Shown here: positions 22,620-34,420 of the stretch, one piece after another | How positions within the stretch are numbered: position 1 is the stretch's first letter | Layout: every line of letters starts with the position of its first letter | Origin: Medicago truncatula | Taxonomy: Eukaryota; Streptophyta; Magnoliopsida; Fabales; Fabaceae | DNA length: 64,000 bases | Reading direction: 5' to 3' | NCBI RefSeq assembly: GCF_003473485.1 | Contig: NC_053046.1 | Span: 32,069,332-32,133,331 of the forward strand | Notes under the pieces: generated by a model | Seen by the model: only the letters and a program-made list of their open reading frames with translations | What the model was told of the DNA's origin: nothing | Database searches by the model: none | Translations under genes and position numbers: made by a program

Positions 22620-23310
22620 GTGAAATCCCTGCAAAATCGCAGGTTTTTACAGGATTCTAGGAATTAATTTATACGTGTCAACTTCGACCTAGTTCGCATA
22701 AAATCACAAATTACCTTGGCTTTTAGGTTTTGAGTCATTTATGTATAAGTATTTTATGAACTTGAAACTAAGTCATTTATGACCATACATAATTTATAAC
22801 AAATATTTAGCATTGTTTTGAATTTTGTACAATCCATCGATTTTGATTGCGATTTTCGATTTTTCTATCATATATCGATTCTACAAAAGTAGTTGTGTAA
22901 AATCCTTCGATTTCGATTTTCGATTTTACTATTCCCTTTCGATTTGAAGCAAGATCCAAATCACCATTCTAACAACCTGTCTTTCTAACTAAAGATAAGT
23001 TTAAGACACAACGGATTTGATGAAAACAGCTCAACAGAAATAAATAGATAGATACTTGAGGGATATCAATGTCATTATCATCGTCATCCTCACAAGCAAC
23101 AACAACATTTATGTGACAATGGTATGAAGGGATTTCCATCTTGGCAACATCCCTTGCTAAATTCAAAATACAATCAAACTTTTTAGCTTATTTGAGAGTA
23201 GGATTGTCTTATATAATCCATCTTTCAACTCAAATCATGATGCTTGATTATCCTTGCTGGAACTCTATTACTAAAGAACATGTCCTTTAAATGTGTTCAT
23301 GTATTTGCAT
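22620..23310. repeat. Duplicated block shared with 27120-27900
   Basis: Both blocks share TATACGTGTCAA(C/T)TT, ATTTATGTATAAGTATTTT and the ubiquitin E1 3' fragment at their right side. They diverge just after AAATGTGTTCATGTAT. Confidence 0.65.
22970..23290 (-). pseudogene. Ubiquitin E1 3'-end fragment (copy a)
   Basis: Reverse-strand translation gives [20 protein letters not shown], then [18 protein letters not shown], matching the C-terminal ubiquitin-fold domain of the two intact E1 genes (35122 and 54226). The normal stop is lost, there is an internal deletion near 23165-23190, and similarity fades after CTGGAACTC at about 23265. Only the end of the last exon is present. It also retains matching 3'-flank sequence (CTGTCTTTCTAACTAA). 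Confidence 0.85.
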
Positions 23311-23729
23311 TACGTTCAAAATTCTTATTTGTAACCATGACATGCCTACAAGAACATGTGCATATGTTTGTTTTAGTTATTTCTCACCTTAACAAAATTT
23401 GATTACTCGCATTTGGGGATCCATGCTTTGATAAGCCATACCGAATGAGAAGTCATTTGATCTCTTTTATCGATTTTTAAACTAAGATATTACTAGAACA
23501 TGCATATTTTGTAAAACGAGTTTATGAGAGTGACTTCATACTATTATTCAATGTTTCAAGAAGTTTAAGTTATTTTTCCGAATAAGTTGTAATTATAAAT
23601 TAAAGACTTTTTATTTAAGTGCTTTGTGAATGTATTGATGTGGAGTTTCAAGCCAAGTGAAGCTCGTCTCTTTTCATGGAAGTGTTTCAAAACGCTAAGT
23701 ATTTCAAATCGAAAATATCTTAGAATATA

Positions 23730-24086
23730 GGCTAAAATATGGTTTTAGTCCCTGCAAATATGCCTCGTTTTGGTTTTAGTCCCTGTAAAAAAAATTGTTT
23801 TTGGTCCCTGCAAAATTTTTTGTTTTGAAAATAGTCCCTGGGGGACTATTTTCAAAAACAAAAAATCTTGCAGGGACCTTTTTTAAAAACAAAATATTTT
23901 GCAGGGACCAAAAACTTCAAAATTGGTTCAGTTATAATGTACCACGTATGCAAATAATCACAAAAGTCAGGTCAGGGACTATTTTCAAAAACAAAAAATT
24001 TTGCAGGGACCAAAAACAAAAAAAAAATTACAGGGACTAAAACCAAAACGAGGCATATTTGCAGGGACTAAAACCATATTTTAGCC
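23730..24086. mobile_element. MULE-type MITE with long TIRs, 357 bp
   Basis: A perfect 9-bp duplication, TAGAATATA, lies at 23721-23729 and 24087-24095. The ends are inverted repeats starting GGCTAAAATATGGTTTTAGT and containing repeated TAGTCCCTGCA/TGCAGGGACTA words. An open frame at 23795-24040 is only repeat sequence. Confidence 0.88.
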
Positions 24087-24178
24087 TAGAATATATATTC
24101 CACTTTAGGGTTTAGAGTGGCTAAGTTTTACTTCTTATAAATCAATTGAGAATTTAAAAATTATATAGTTTAAACTTT

Positions 24179-24311
24179 TTTTTTGTCAAGTAGTCTAGTG
24201 GTTAGAACTCACAGAATTAAATGTGGAGAAGTTGAGTGTCCGGGGTTCAAACCCTGACCCCTGCATATTAACATGTAATAACCCTAGCAACTGAACTAAG
24301 TTTATGGGAAT
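24179..24311 (-). mobile_element. tRNA-derived SINE, minus strand
   Basis: A 16-bp duplication with one mismatch, ATATA(G/A)TTTAAACTTT, at 24163-24178 and 24312-24327. The minus strand carries box A (TTAGTTCAGTTGCTAGGG), box B (GGGTTTGAACCCC) and an A-rich tail. Same family as 6898-7028 and 42463-42607. Confidence 0.82.
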
Positions 24312-24659
24312 ATATAATTTAAACTTTATCAAAATCAAATATGAATAAAATAATTATTTCAGTAAAAGTATTTTAAGAATCCTATAATAAGTATACAAAA
24401 CATAGATTGTCACTAGACTATATGAGTTAGCAATCCTATAAATCATTAGTCTTTTTTACTCAATGATTTAATCAACCACAAAAATTGATCATATACTATG
24501 TTCTACTTATGCAAAACATGTTCTTACTCTAATGGTGCATTTTTTCAACAAATACCTTTACCATAGTAAAAAAAATTGTCCCTTTACTATCACGAAAGGG
24601 TAAAAAAGTAATGAATAGATATTAATTAATTGTGATAAAAAAAATTGTGAAAAGTTTTT

Positions 24660-24728
24660 AACTCTTCATAAGTGCTGAAAACTAGTTAATTTTTTAGGAG
24701 AGTATGAAATACACTATAAAAAGATCCA
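24660..24728 (+). promoter_or_regulatory. NCR-C core promoter
   Basis: AACTCTTCATAAGTGC (from about 24660) and ACACTATAAAAAGATCC (24711-24727) repeat the NCR-B arrangement at the same spacing, with the TATA box about 50 bp before the ATG. Confidence 0.6.
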
Positions 24729-24764
24729 ATCGTATTCAATTTTTCACATGAAACGACGGAAACT

Positions 24765-25055
24765 ATGACTGAAACTCTCAAGTTTTTTTATGCTATGATT
24801 CTTTTTCTTTCCTTGTTTCTTATCACAACAAATGTTGGTGGTTGTAAGCCATGTTTTCATCCATTTCGAATTTCCTTCTTTGCTTCGCAGTTCATACACA
24901 ACTTTTTATCATGTTTTAGTAACATTATTTTATTATATTTCTTCATTGTAGCGTATTATGGATGTGAAACGGATGCCGATTGTCCACGGTCTATGAACAA
25001 GGATTTTTATCTGAAGTGCGTTGATAAAAAATGTGAATGGACTGCAAAGATCTAA
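24765..25055 (+). CDS. NCR peptide gene C (4-Cys)
   Basis: Two exons: 24765-24843 (signal peptide MTETLKFFYAMILFLSLF) and 24952-25055, with a 108-bp GT-AG intron (GTAAGCC...TTGTAG). The spliced product is 60 aa. The mature peptide begins close to the splice junction and has C-x5-C-x11-C-x4-C, with CETDADCPRS and the C-terminal LKCVDKKCEW. By count the mature part has about equal acidic and basic residues, so it is near neutral, unlike the strongly cationic antimicrobial NCRs. It has the cleanest canonical structure of the cluster and is the best reference copy. Its 3' UTR (25056-25190) recurs as the remnant at 15536. Expected expression is in infected nodule cells with delivery to symbiosomes, by family analogy. 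Confidence 0.9.
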   Translation: MTETLKFFYAMILFLSLFLITTNVGGCKPCFHPFRISFFASQFIHNFLSCFSNIILLYFFIVAYYGCETDADCPRSMNKDFYLKCVDKKCEWTAKI

Positions 25056-25189
25056 GTACAAGATCCGAAAGAATGCAAAAACTTTTGGTATAGGAGATTG
25101 ACTCATTCTGTTAGCAAAACAAATTTGCATTATATGTTATGCTCGAATATTACAAGAGTTGTCATTTATTTATTCTACTAGAACAATGA

Positions 25190-26600
25190 TTATATTTATC
25201 TTTTCCTAAATTCATAAACCTTGCATTTATGATTCTGTACTCTAATCTTGTTATAAGACATCAAAGAGTTCTATTTGACACTCAAGTTCTCCATGTAAGC
25301 CCAAAACTATCGACTTTGTAGTAGATCACCCTTTATTATTTTTTATAAGAGCAGAATTTAGTGGAACGATACTCTTTAGTGAACATGTGCTCAATCCTTT
25401 TGATGGGTGATAGGATTATCTCGTCTTTACCTGCGAAAAGTTGACAGCAGTTCATCTTCCTCAACTTTTAGTTACGTGATCGATTATATTTGTTGCAAGG
25501 TTATACTGTTTCTGCAACTTCGACTTAGGTCTTTGCGTTAGCTAGGGTTTGCATTGAGTTTTGACTTATAATTTTATGTTTGAGTTTCAGCAAAATCGTG
25601 GCACAATTCGGCAAATCCTGGCATGATTTTGAATCAACAACTTGGAGGTTTGTCACCGCAAAAATCGTGGCACGAGAGGATAAAATCGTGGCACAATTTT
25701 GGATAATGTTTAGTATTGTATTGTGTACTAACATGAAATCACAACACGATTGGTGCAACTGATCATGGCACGATTTGACATGATCTAAAACACTATTTAA
25801 GTACTCCTTGATCGATTTGTTGAGTACGCTTGGTGAATCTCATGGAAACCAAATGAGGGAACTTTTAGGGTATTTAGATATTCTAGGTTGAGGGTCTTTA
25901 GGTGAGGTTCAAAGCTTCATGATGTTATCTTAGAGAACCAAAAGAGGAGGCTCTTGGGAAAGGGTTTGTGCCTTTTGGGGAGAGATTCATGGGGTTAGAA
26001 AACACATGAGTGGAGAGTATTGTGAAAAAACTTGGTTGAGTGAAATCATTTAGTCTCTTATTCATGAGAAGAGATTGAAAAATGGGTAGAATTAGGTTTG
26101 TTCTTTGTGAGCTTGTTGAAACTAATTTATTGTAATCCTTTTGTATCTATTTGTAAAGAACTCGTTGATAATGAAGCAGAGAGATCTCTCTCCCGCACAA
26201 TAGGTCATTGTTGGACCGAACAGGGTTAACATTTTTTTGTGTGTTTGTTTTTCTACTCTCTTTATCTTGTTTATTCTTTGGTGTGTTTTGCTTTACACTT
26301 GGTTGCTAGATTAGTCTAGACATGCCGTTGCTTCTAGTTATTTCAGTTATTGATACTTGTCCTACAAATCTAAATTTCATTGGTGTGAGATTTAAGGTGT
26401 CCAAATTCACATTAATTTGCTTTTTTTCGGCCACCATTTTCAGCTGCTTTCACAACGCCTTTCTCTGGCTTTGCGCTCTGATATCTGTGTTGATAACAAA
26501 AAATTATCTGGATTCAATTAATACATTTTTTATTCAATTTATGATTCAAGTATCTATTTAATTTGTATATGTCTATTTCTATACAATACCTAATAAGTGA
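25190..26600. repeat. Duplicated block behind NCR-C
   Basis: Partner of 15691-16870. Compared with that copy it has extra sequence around 25580-25700 with repeated AAAATCGTGGCA words. The end (26505-26590) also matches 14540-14625. It may derive from an LTR, but no paired ends were found. Confidence 0.55.
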
Positions 26601-27120
26601 TGCATTGTTCCTAGCTTGTGGATAGTCATTAACTAGATACAACTACATGTACTACCAATGGATATAGTAATCAAGAGTGTGACAGATCCTTTTTTTTTTT
26701 AAAAATAAAAAAATAGTGTGTCAGATATAGAATTGTTTGACTTGCTTATTTAGCCTGCATACTTAAACAATTTGTCATCAAACAAAATATTCATTTTGTT
26801 TTTGCTATTATCAAAACCTCAAAGATATATACTGTATTGTAACGGTACTAAAATTGATATAAGGGAATCTAAATTAATTGATAATGTTTCACTTTGAACA
26901 CACAATGAGATAGTAAAATTGTAGGAAATAAAATTGCAGGAAAATAAGGATAGTAAAACAAGAGAAGAGGTTAGGAGAAGAATGTTGACATCACAATTTC
27001 CATATCCTCTTTCCTTGGCATTCTCTTATTTATAAGGGTTTATATTCAAATTTCCTATATTGCCCTTTAAGCTATTTGACTCATTACATGTATCTAAACT
27101 AACTTAGTTCTTACACTTCT
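26600..27120. other. Spacer without recognised gene
   Basis: AT-rich DNA. A GA-rich part near 26900-27010 resembles LTR leader sequence, but nothing could be confirmed. Confidence 0.35.
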
Positions 27121-27514
27121 ATTTTAGTGGGTAATCCCCGTGAAATCCTTTCAAAATCGCTAGTTTTAAAAAAAGTTTTGAAGGATTTTAGAATTTTTTT
27201 TATACGTGTCAATTTTGACCTAGTTTGCATAAAATCGTAGGTTTCCTTCATATTTGGGCTTTGAGTAATTTATGTATAAGTATTTTGTAGAATTGAAACT
27301 GAGTCATTTATGACTATATGTAATTCATAATAAATATTTAGCATTATTTTTGTTTTGGTACAATTCAATGATTTTCATTGCGATTTTACCATTTTCGATT
27401 TTGCTCCTATATCGATTCTACAAAAGTAGTTTAGTAAAATCATTCGATTACGATTTTATGATTTTGGATTTTGTTATTCTCTTTCGACCTGTAGCAAAAT
27501 CTCAATTTTGACAA

Positions 27515-27870
27515 CATGTCTTTCTAACTAAAGATAAGTTTAAGACACGACTGATTTGATGAAAATAGCTCAACATAAATAAATAATAGTTACTTGAGGG
27601 ACATCAATGTCATTATCATTGTCATCCTCTCAAGCGACAACAACATCTATTTGACAATGGTACGAAGGGATTTCCATCTTGGCAACATCCCATGCTAAAT
27701 GCACAACTTTTTTCTTCATTTGTCCCTAAGAAACGCATTCAAACTTTTTTGCTTCAGCCAATCAAGAAGTTCTGTGAGAGTATAATTGTCTTTTATAATC
27801 CAACTTTCCCAAACATTTCAAATCAAATCTTGATGCTTGATGATTCTTGTTGAAACTCTATTACTAATGA
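27515..27870 (-). pseudogene. Ubiquitin E1 3'-end fragment (copy b)
   Basis: Aligns with 35075-35460, the last exon end of E1 copy 1, over about 350 bp: TACTTGAGGGACATCAATGT, then GAAGGGATTTCCATCTTGGC, then GCCAATCAAGAAGTTCTGTG. It has many substitutions and small gaps (for example TGGACAAAAAAG is degraded at about 27710), so the frame is broken. It lies in a block duplicated at 22620-23310 and just upstream of NCR-D. Confidence 0.82.
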
Positions 27871-28473
27871 ACATGTTCTTTAAATGTGTTCATGTATGAA
27901 TGTGACTATCAAATCATAAGGCCAGGGTGAAATAGGTAATCTTCAAATGTTTCACAAATTCATCGTAGTGAACAAATATGAATAAAATAACTTTTTTTAG
28001 GGAAAATATGAATAAAATAATTATTTCATTAAAAGTATTTTAAGATATAAAAATTTCAAGTTTATTGTGGGGATGTGCAAAGGTAAACTTAGATTGTCAC
28101 TAGACTACTAATTTTAAATATGAGTTAAAAATCTTATAAATCTTTGAGTTTTTTTTACTCAATAATTTAATCAACTACAAAAATTGATCATACATTATGT
28201 TCTACTTGTGCATAACATGTTCTTACTGCAATGGTGCATTTTTTCAACAAATACCTTTTCCATAGTAAAATAAAAATAAAAATAAAAATTGTCCCTATAC
28301 TATCACAAAAGGTTAAAAAAGGTAATGAATAGAGATTTACGAAAGAATTAATTGTTATGATTAGCAAAATTTGTTAAGTGACTACCTTATTAAATGTGTT
28401 AAATAGACAAATACAACACATTGATGTACTAAAGAGATGTTTAATTGTAATGATAATTTTGTGAAGGGTTTTT

Positions 28474-28541
28474 AACTCTTCATAAGTGCTAAAAATTAGC
28501 TAGTTTTTTTAGGAGAATGTGAAATACACTATAAAAGATCC
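28474..28541 (+). promoter_or_regulatory. NCR-D core promoter
   Basis: AACTCTTCATAAGTGC (from 28474) and ACACTATAAAAGATCC (about 28527-28541) again lie about 55 bp apart, 40 bp before the ATG. Confidence 0.6.
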
Positions 28542-28579
28542 AATCATATTTTATATTTCACATAAAACGACGAAAAACT

Positions 28580-28906
28580 ATGACTGAAACTCTGAAGTTC
28601 GTTGTAACCAAAAAGAAAACTCTGAAGTTTGTTTACGCTATGATTCTTTTTCTTTCCTTCTTTCTTATCGCATCAGAAGTTGGTGGTTGTAAGCCATGTT
28701 TTCATCCATTTCAAATTTCCTTCTTTGCTTTGTAGTTCATACACAACTTTCTTTTATCATCTTTTAGTAACACTATTTTACTATATTTATTCGTTACAGC
28801 GCATTTTGGATGTGAAACGGATGCGGATTGTCCACGGTCTACAGACAAGAATTTTTTTTTGAGATGCATTAATAAAAAATGTGAATGGGCTGCAAAGCGT
28901 CACTGA
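28580..28906 (+). CDS. NCR peptide gene D (4-Cys) with duplicated N-terminal segment
   Basis: Two exons: 28580-28688 and 28800-28906, with a 111-bp GT-AG intron (GTAAGCC...TTACAG). The spliced product is 71 aa. Exon 1 is 30 nt longer than in its paralogues: the words ACTCTGAAGTT(C/T)GTT occur twice (about 28588 and 28618), so the protein starts MTETLKFVVTKKKTLKFVY before the hydrophobic core. This puts a KKK cluster ahead of the signal-peptide h-region and lengthens the n-region by 10 residues. The mature part keeps C-x5-C-x11-C-x4-C (CETDADCPRS, LRC, KKC). A run of nine T in exon 2 (28852-28860) is in frame as read. The intact frame and conserved promoter suggest a functional gene. If the second in-frame Met (MILF) were used, the signal would be truncated. 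Confidence 0.85.
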
Positions 28907-29499
28907 TTCTCAGAATACCAAATAAAGGAGAATGCAAAAACTCCCTATAGAGGAGAATGAGTTATTATGTTATCGAAAAAATGTGCATTATATGTTATGT
29001 TCGAATATTACAAGAGGTGTCATTTTTTCTATTTTACTAGAACAATGATTTTATTTTTATTTTTCTAAACTCATGAACCTTGCATTTATGGTTTTGTACT
29101 CTAATATTATCGTAAGAAAACAAAGAGTTTTAATTATATTATCTTATTCTCTCTTAATTTTGGAGGTATCATTATATCATATCAAATTCAAGCATAACAT
29201 AACTTAATTCCAGCCCCACTTGCCTATAAGAATAGCTTTAAGAATTAGGTTAGGAAATAGTTTTTATTTTACTTCAAAACCTACAATTTTATTTTATCAC
29301 ATTCTGTTACACTTATCATTTTCAATCACTTCAAATTATAAGTTTCTTATGTTTTTTTGCTCAAAAAAAAATTGTTTATTATGTTTTAATTAGATTTAAT
29401 ACTCTCACATGCCCTGTTGGATTTTAGAATATATAAAAACTATAATGTCGCTACAAAATTATTGTTACTTACCACAATAACAGTAAATAGTTTAATTGG

Positions 29500-30640
29500 T
29501 TGTGTGATGTAACACCCTTTTTTTTTTTTTTTTTAAGGAATAACACCCTGATATTTAATAACTAGTGTATTATTTATAATCTACCTTTTCTTAAAATCAG
29601 AGTGAAACTAACTCTTGAAATTCTTTTCGAAAAATGATGATTCAACACTTTGACAAATTTTATAAAATGATTTCATAGCACTAATTTACTCATAACTTAG
29701 ATAGTTGACATTAAAAATATTTCAAGTACAACTATCTGAGTTTAAATATATTTCCACAACAAAGATACAAGGTTCTCAAAATAATGAGGAAAAAGTAAAT
29801 CAAGTGACAAATGGCATCAAGCCTGAGTGCTTCAGATCGCCAATCCAAGTTGTCGTTTCACATGTCTTTAGTTTCGAACCAATTTGCGACGCAACTACTA
29901 AGAACTTGTAGCATAATCCAAGTCCACAAGTAAATTAGAAGATCACGATCCTAAAATAGTATATATAAAATAATACAAACATACAACATAACATAGCTTA
30001 TGAGAAGACATGACATTTAATTCAACGAATAAAAGAAACGTACAATTAACCTAAAATTCAAGGCTCGTGTAAATGATTCTAGTATTTACCACTACGTAAA
30101 GTGTGTTGGATAACCTACACTAAAAAAAATCATGATCTCAATAAATGGTCAAACAAACATGTAGTCTCCATTCTAGCACGTCTAGACCTCTCATGATGGT
30201 AGAGCAACCAAGACTCGATAAAATTCCAAAACATTAAGGTAAAATTTACACATAGGATAACCACACCTTAATGTAGTCTAGGTGACTCACACCTCGTTCT
30301 ATAATGTCTTCAATTTCTAAGAAATTTGGGACATAACTACTAACAGCCTGGGGCATAATCCAAGTCCACAGATAAATTAGAGGATCATGTTAAAAAATAT
30401 ATATATAAAAGAAAATTGATATACAACATAACATGACATGTCATAAAACATGACATTTAAGTCAACGAATACGAGAAATTTAAAATTAGTCTAAAATAAA
30501 AGACTTGGGTAAATGATACCAGTATTTACCATTTCATAGAGTGTCGTGGATAACCCCCACTAAAAAAGTAATGATCTCCACTAATCCCTCACAATGGTCG
30601 AGCAATCATGTGGCTGTTGGTTTTTTAAAATTTTCAATCC
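29500..30640. repeat. LTR-like dispersed repeat copies
   Basis: From TGTAACACCC (29509) onward, two partial copies (about 29905-30310 and 30345-30610) share ATAATCCAAGTCCACA, TAAATTAGA(A/G)GATCA, CATGACATTTAA(T/G)TCAACG and GTGT(T/C)G(T/G)GGATAACC. The same repeat recurs at 33320-34420 and 52500-52995. A Ty3/gypsy LTR origin is likely, but neither termini nor target duplications could be fixed. Confidence 0.5.
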
Positions 30641-32110
30641 TCTTAGCGAAATAAATCTTGATGAATGGATCTTGATTAAATCATAAATCAAAACTCACTT
30701 AAGGATTCATGTGTTTATCTCTTGAAGTGCAGATCCTTTGAAGTTGAACTGAAAGAGTGAGTGGTCACGAGTACTGCTTGATGACAGCACCTTTACTCAG
30801 TCCACACACGAACAACTTCCTTCACTCACAGTGCTAGCTCCTACGAGATGAAGGCTTAGAGAGAAATGGGTAGTTTTAGGGTTTCATAAATCTAGGGTTT
30901 CTGAATGTGAAATTAGGTTAAGTGGTGTACTATTGCTTCATCACAGGAATTCTATTTATATAACTACTTGTGTGCTTATTAAGTCAAGCGTTATTGGACT
31001 TATGTAAGCTCAATAACCTGTTTGATGATTTGCTAGCTAATTAGCTTCACATACTAAATGCACCCCCAAATAACAAATCTTATTTATTTGTCTCATTTAT
31101 TATTACATGGTCCTTTTTCAGACTTCACATATATTGATGGATCAATTTTTATAATTAACCCTTTTATATATGGGTTTTTTAAGCATCCAAATTATTTTTT
31201 TACTCCTAAATGTGCTTATAATAAGGACAAAAGTTATGTGCATTTTCTTATGTATTTTTCATGTGATTCTTAATTCAAAATACATATTTTTATGGATATA
31301 ACAAAGTTTTAAAAAAATTATGGATTTGAAAAAATCATGGATTTAGTTTTAAAAAAAACATATGAAAAGGACCTAATAAAATGCACCTATGTTTTTTCTT
31401 ATAAATAAATATCATTTGCTTCCTTAAAAAAAATATATCATTTGCATATCTATTTTTAGGTTGTTTTTGAACTTTCAATAACTTTTTAATAAAAAAATAT
31501 GTTATATGATACTCATCCATTTTTTTTAGTCAACGAGAATGTGTACTTTTTTTAAACTCTTGAAACTTTAATCTACCTAAAGCATAGTTCGATAATGCAT
31601 ATGAATTATTTTAAAAACACATTTACATTTACATTCAATGCTTGTTCCGGACCGACATAAAACCTAAGGTGAATGGCCCCAAAAAGTTAAGGCTCATATT
31701 CCTCAGGAGAAAGCACTATGATGGTGCACCCAAAGTCATGTGTGTATGCCGCAGAGACATCTCTTACAACCTCCAGGATTCACGCCACGAAATTATGAGG
31801 TAGTTATCGACCTCCATGGCTATATAAGCATGACTCAGCATCACGCTCAAGATACACTTTTATTCACCCAGTTTTCACACACAATCCACCTCTTTCACAT
31901 ACCGACTTGAGTGTTGGAGTGCTAACGTGTCTGCAGGCACCATTCTCTTTCGGCGGCGAACTCTCCTCTACATTGGAGCACCATGAACCACCGCGATAGT
32001 AACTGTAATTTATGTAGAACCACCACTACGTTTCTTTAATCTTCATCAGACAGATCAATACCAAATAATTTTGTAAATCAATATAAATTTAATAAGCGAT
32101 GTGAAAGCAA
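30641..32110. other. Spacer without recognised gene
   Basis: No supported reading frame. The part at 31850-32000, around GTGTTGGAGTGCTAACGTGT, resembles retroelement leader sequence and shares GCTAACGTGTCTGCAGGCAC-type words with the complement near 50290-50330. Confidence 0.35.
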
Positions 32111-32473
32111 TGTAGAATAAACCATGGAATTATAAAATTAAATACAAGTTCTTTTTTACTCAATGATTTAATCAACACAAAAATTGATCACACAATATGT
32201 TATACTTGTGCGTAACAAATTCTCACTTCAATGATGCATTATTCCAACAAATACCTTTATCATTGTCCAAAAAGAAATTTGTCTCATTATTGTCATGAAA
32301 GATTCAAAAATAAATAGTTACAAAATATTGTTATAATTAGCAAGTTTCTTAAGTTTCCTTCTTATTAGGTGTGCTAAATGGACAAACACAATACATTGGT
32401 GTACTTAATTGAACTTTATAAACTATATAAAGGTCAAATCATGTTTTACTTTTCACATGAAAAGACGAAAATT

Positions 32474-32770
32474 ATGGTTGAAATTCACAAGTTTGTTTTT
32501 GCTATGATTCAATTTATTTCCTTATTTCTTATCACAATAGAAGTTGGTCGTTGTAAGTCATGTTTTCATCCATTTCAAATTTTCTTCTTTGCTTTGTAGT
32601 TCATAAACAACTTTCTTTTATCATCTTTTAGTAACATTATTTTACTATATTTATTCATTACAGTGCGTTATGGATGTGAAACGGATGCGGATTGTCCACG
32701 ATATACACACAATAATTTTTCTTTGAAATGCATTAATAAAAAATGTGAATGGTCTGCAAAGCTTCACTAG
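32474..32770 (+). CDS. NCR peptide gene E (4-Cys)
   Basis: Two exons: 32474-32552 (signal peptide MVEIHKFVFAMIQFISLF) and 32664-32770, with a 111-bp GT-AG intron (GTAAGTC...TTACAG). The spliced product is 61 aa. The mature part keeps C-x5-C-x11-C-x4-C, with CETDADCPRY and CINKKCEWS, and is closest to NCR-D in intron and exon 2. The open frame extends upstream of this ATG to 32378, but the chosen ATG aligns with the start of all paralogues. Its promoter differs: the TATA region reads AACTATATAAAGGTC, so AAAGAT is lost, and the CTCTT segment is missing. The distal conserved block is present but decayed. Expression may therefore differ from that of NCR-B, -C and -D. Confidence 0.85.
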
Positions 32771-33319
32771 TTCTCTGAGCACCAAATCAAAGAGAATGAA
32801 AAAAACTCCCTCTATAGGAGAATGAGTTATCATGTTAGCAAAGCAAATATGCAATACATGTTATGTTCGAATATCACAAGAGTTGTCATTTATTTATTAA
32901 TGTACTAGACCAATGATTTTATTTTTATTTTCATAAACTCGTGAACATTGCATTTATGATTTTTGTACTCTAATGTTATCGTAAGATAACAGAGTTTTAA
33001 TTATATTGTCTTATTCTCTCTTAATTTTGGAGGTATCATTATGTCATATCCAACTCAAGCATAACATAACTTAATTTCAGCCGTACTACATATCAGAATA
33101 ACTTTCAGAATTAGGTTAAAAAAAAATAGTTTTTATCTTACTTCAAAGTCTACAATTTTATTTTATCACAACTTTTTTACACTTATCATTTTCAATCACT
33201 TAAAATTATATGTTTCTTACGTGTTAATTGGATTTAGTAGCATCTCATGCCTTGTTGGGTTTTAGAATATATGAAATCTAGAACGGCACTACAAAATTAT
33301 TGTTACTTACCACAATAAA

Positions 33320-34420
33320 TTCAACATATAAGAGAAATGTACAAATAGCATAAAGACAAGACTCATGTAAATGATCCGAGTATTTACCACTCCGTAGAGT
33401 GTTATATAACCTCCACTAAAAAGTCATGATCTCCATAAATGGTCGAGCAATCATGTAGTATATGCCATTTTGACACGTTGATGGGGCATTATGCAAGTCC
33501 GTAGGTAAAGTAGAGACTACATAACTACTAAAAGCATATGTCATGTTATCTTTTATATCTATATTCAAAAATAACATATTTAAAAGAATATAGATATAAA
33601 ACATGACATGGCATAGCAGAAAACATGAATTTTAAGTTAACGAATAAGAGAAATGTACAATTGGTCTAAAATGCAAGACTTGTGTAAATTATCCCAGTAT
33701 TTACCATTCCATAAAGTGTCGTGGATAACCCCCACTAAAAATTTATGATTTCCATAATTATACAACTCAAGTAATCCCTCACAACGGTCAAGCAATCATG
33801 TAGTTCCCATTCTAACATGTCCAAGGTAACCCCTCATGACGGTCGAGCAACCAAGACTCGGTCAAATTCCAAAAAGTTAAGGTGGAACTCGCACATAGGA
33901 CATCGACGCCTTGTTGTAGTCTAACCAGCTCACACCTACTATGAAATGCATGAGCATATGATTCCTCATATATTATAATAACAAAGCATACATATCAATC
34001 CATCATATGTAATAGCAACAACTAAATGTTAAGTTGTCAACGTCTTGGGTATCTAACAATCTATTTGAATATCGTACAATACTATTTAATTGATTGGATC
34101 TCTCATATTCATATCAATAGTAATGAATGTGTATTTTTTTATGTTGTTAGAATACGGTGTCAAACTTTAGTCGTTCAAATAACCCTACTTATAACAATTA
34201 TTTTTTTAGAGAACAATACTCCTAACAATAACATACTTCCGGTATTTGTATTTCGTAAAATCATATCTAAGCAAAATCTATAAATGCAACAACACTATGA
34301 TAAACACATAACAACTTAGCACACAAACATGCGTACAAACACACATGCATTCTAATATATGTAATATCGTTATAATGCTTCCTTACCTCAACAAGCTTTC
34401 CTAAAATAATCACTCATGTG
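33320..34420. repeat. LTR-like repeat between NCR-E and UBA1 copy 1
   Basis: Contains GTGTCGTGGATAACCCCCAC, GGTCGAGCAACCAAGACTCG and CACACCTACTATGAAATGCA, matching the copies at 29905-30610 and 52500-52995. Its right part (about 33895-34420) is the segment repeated beside UBA1 copy 2. Confidence 0.55.

Noticed and set aside
23795..24040. 81-codon open frame with repeated FKNK..FCRDQK-like segments
   Set aside because: Entirely within the long TIRs of a MULE-type MITE; the protein repetition only mirrors the repeated GCAGGGACC DNA word.
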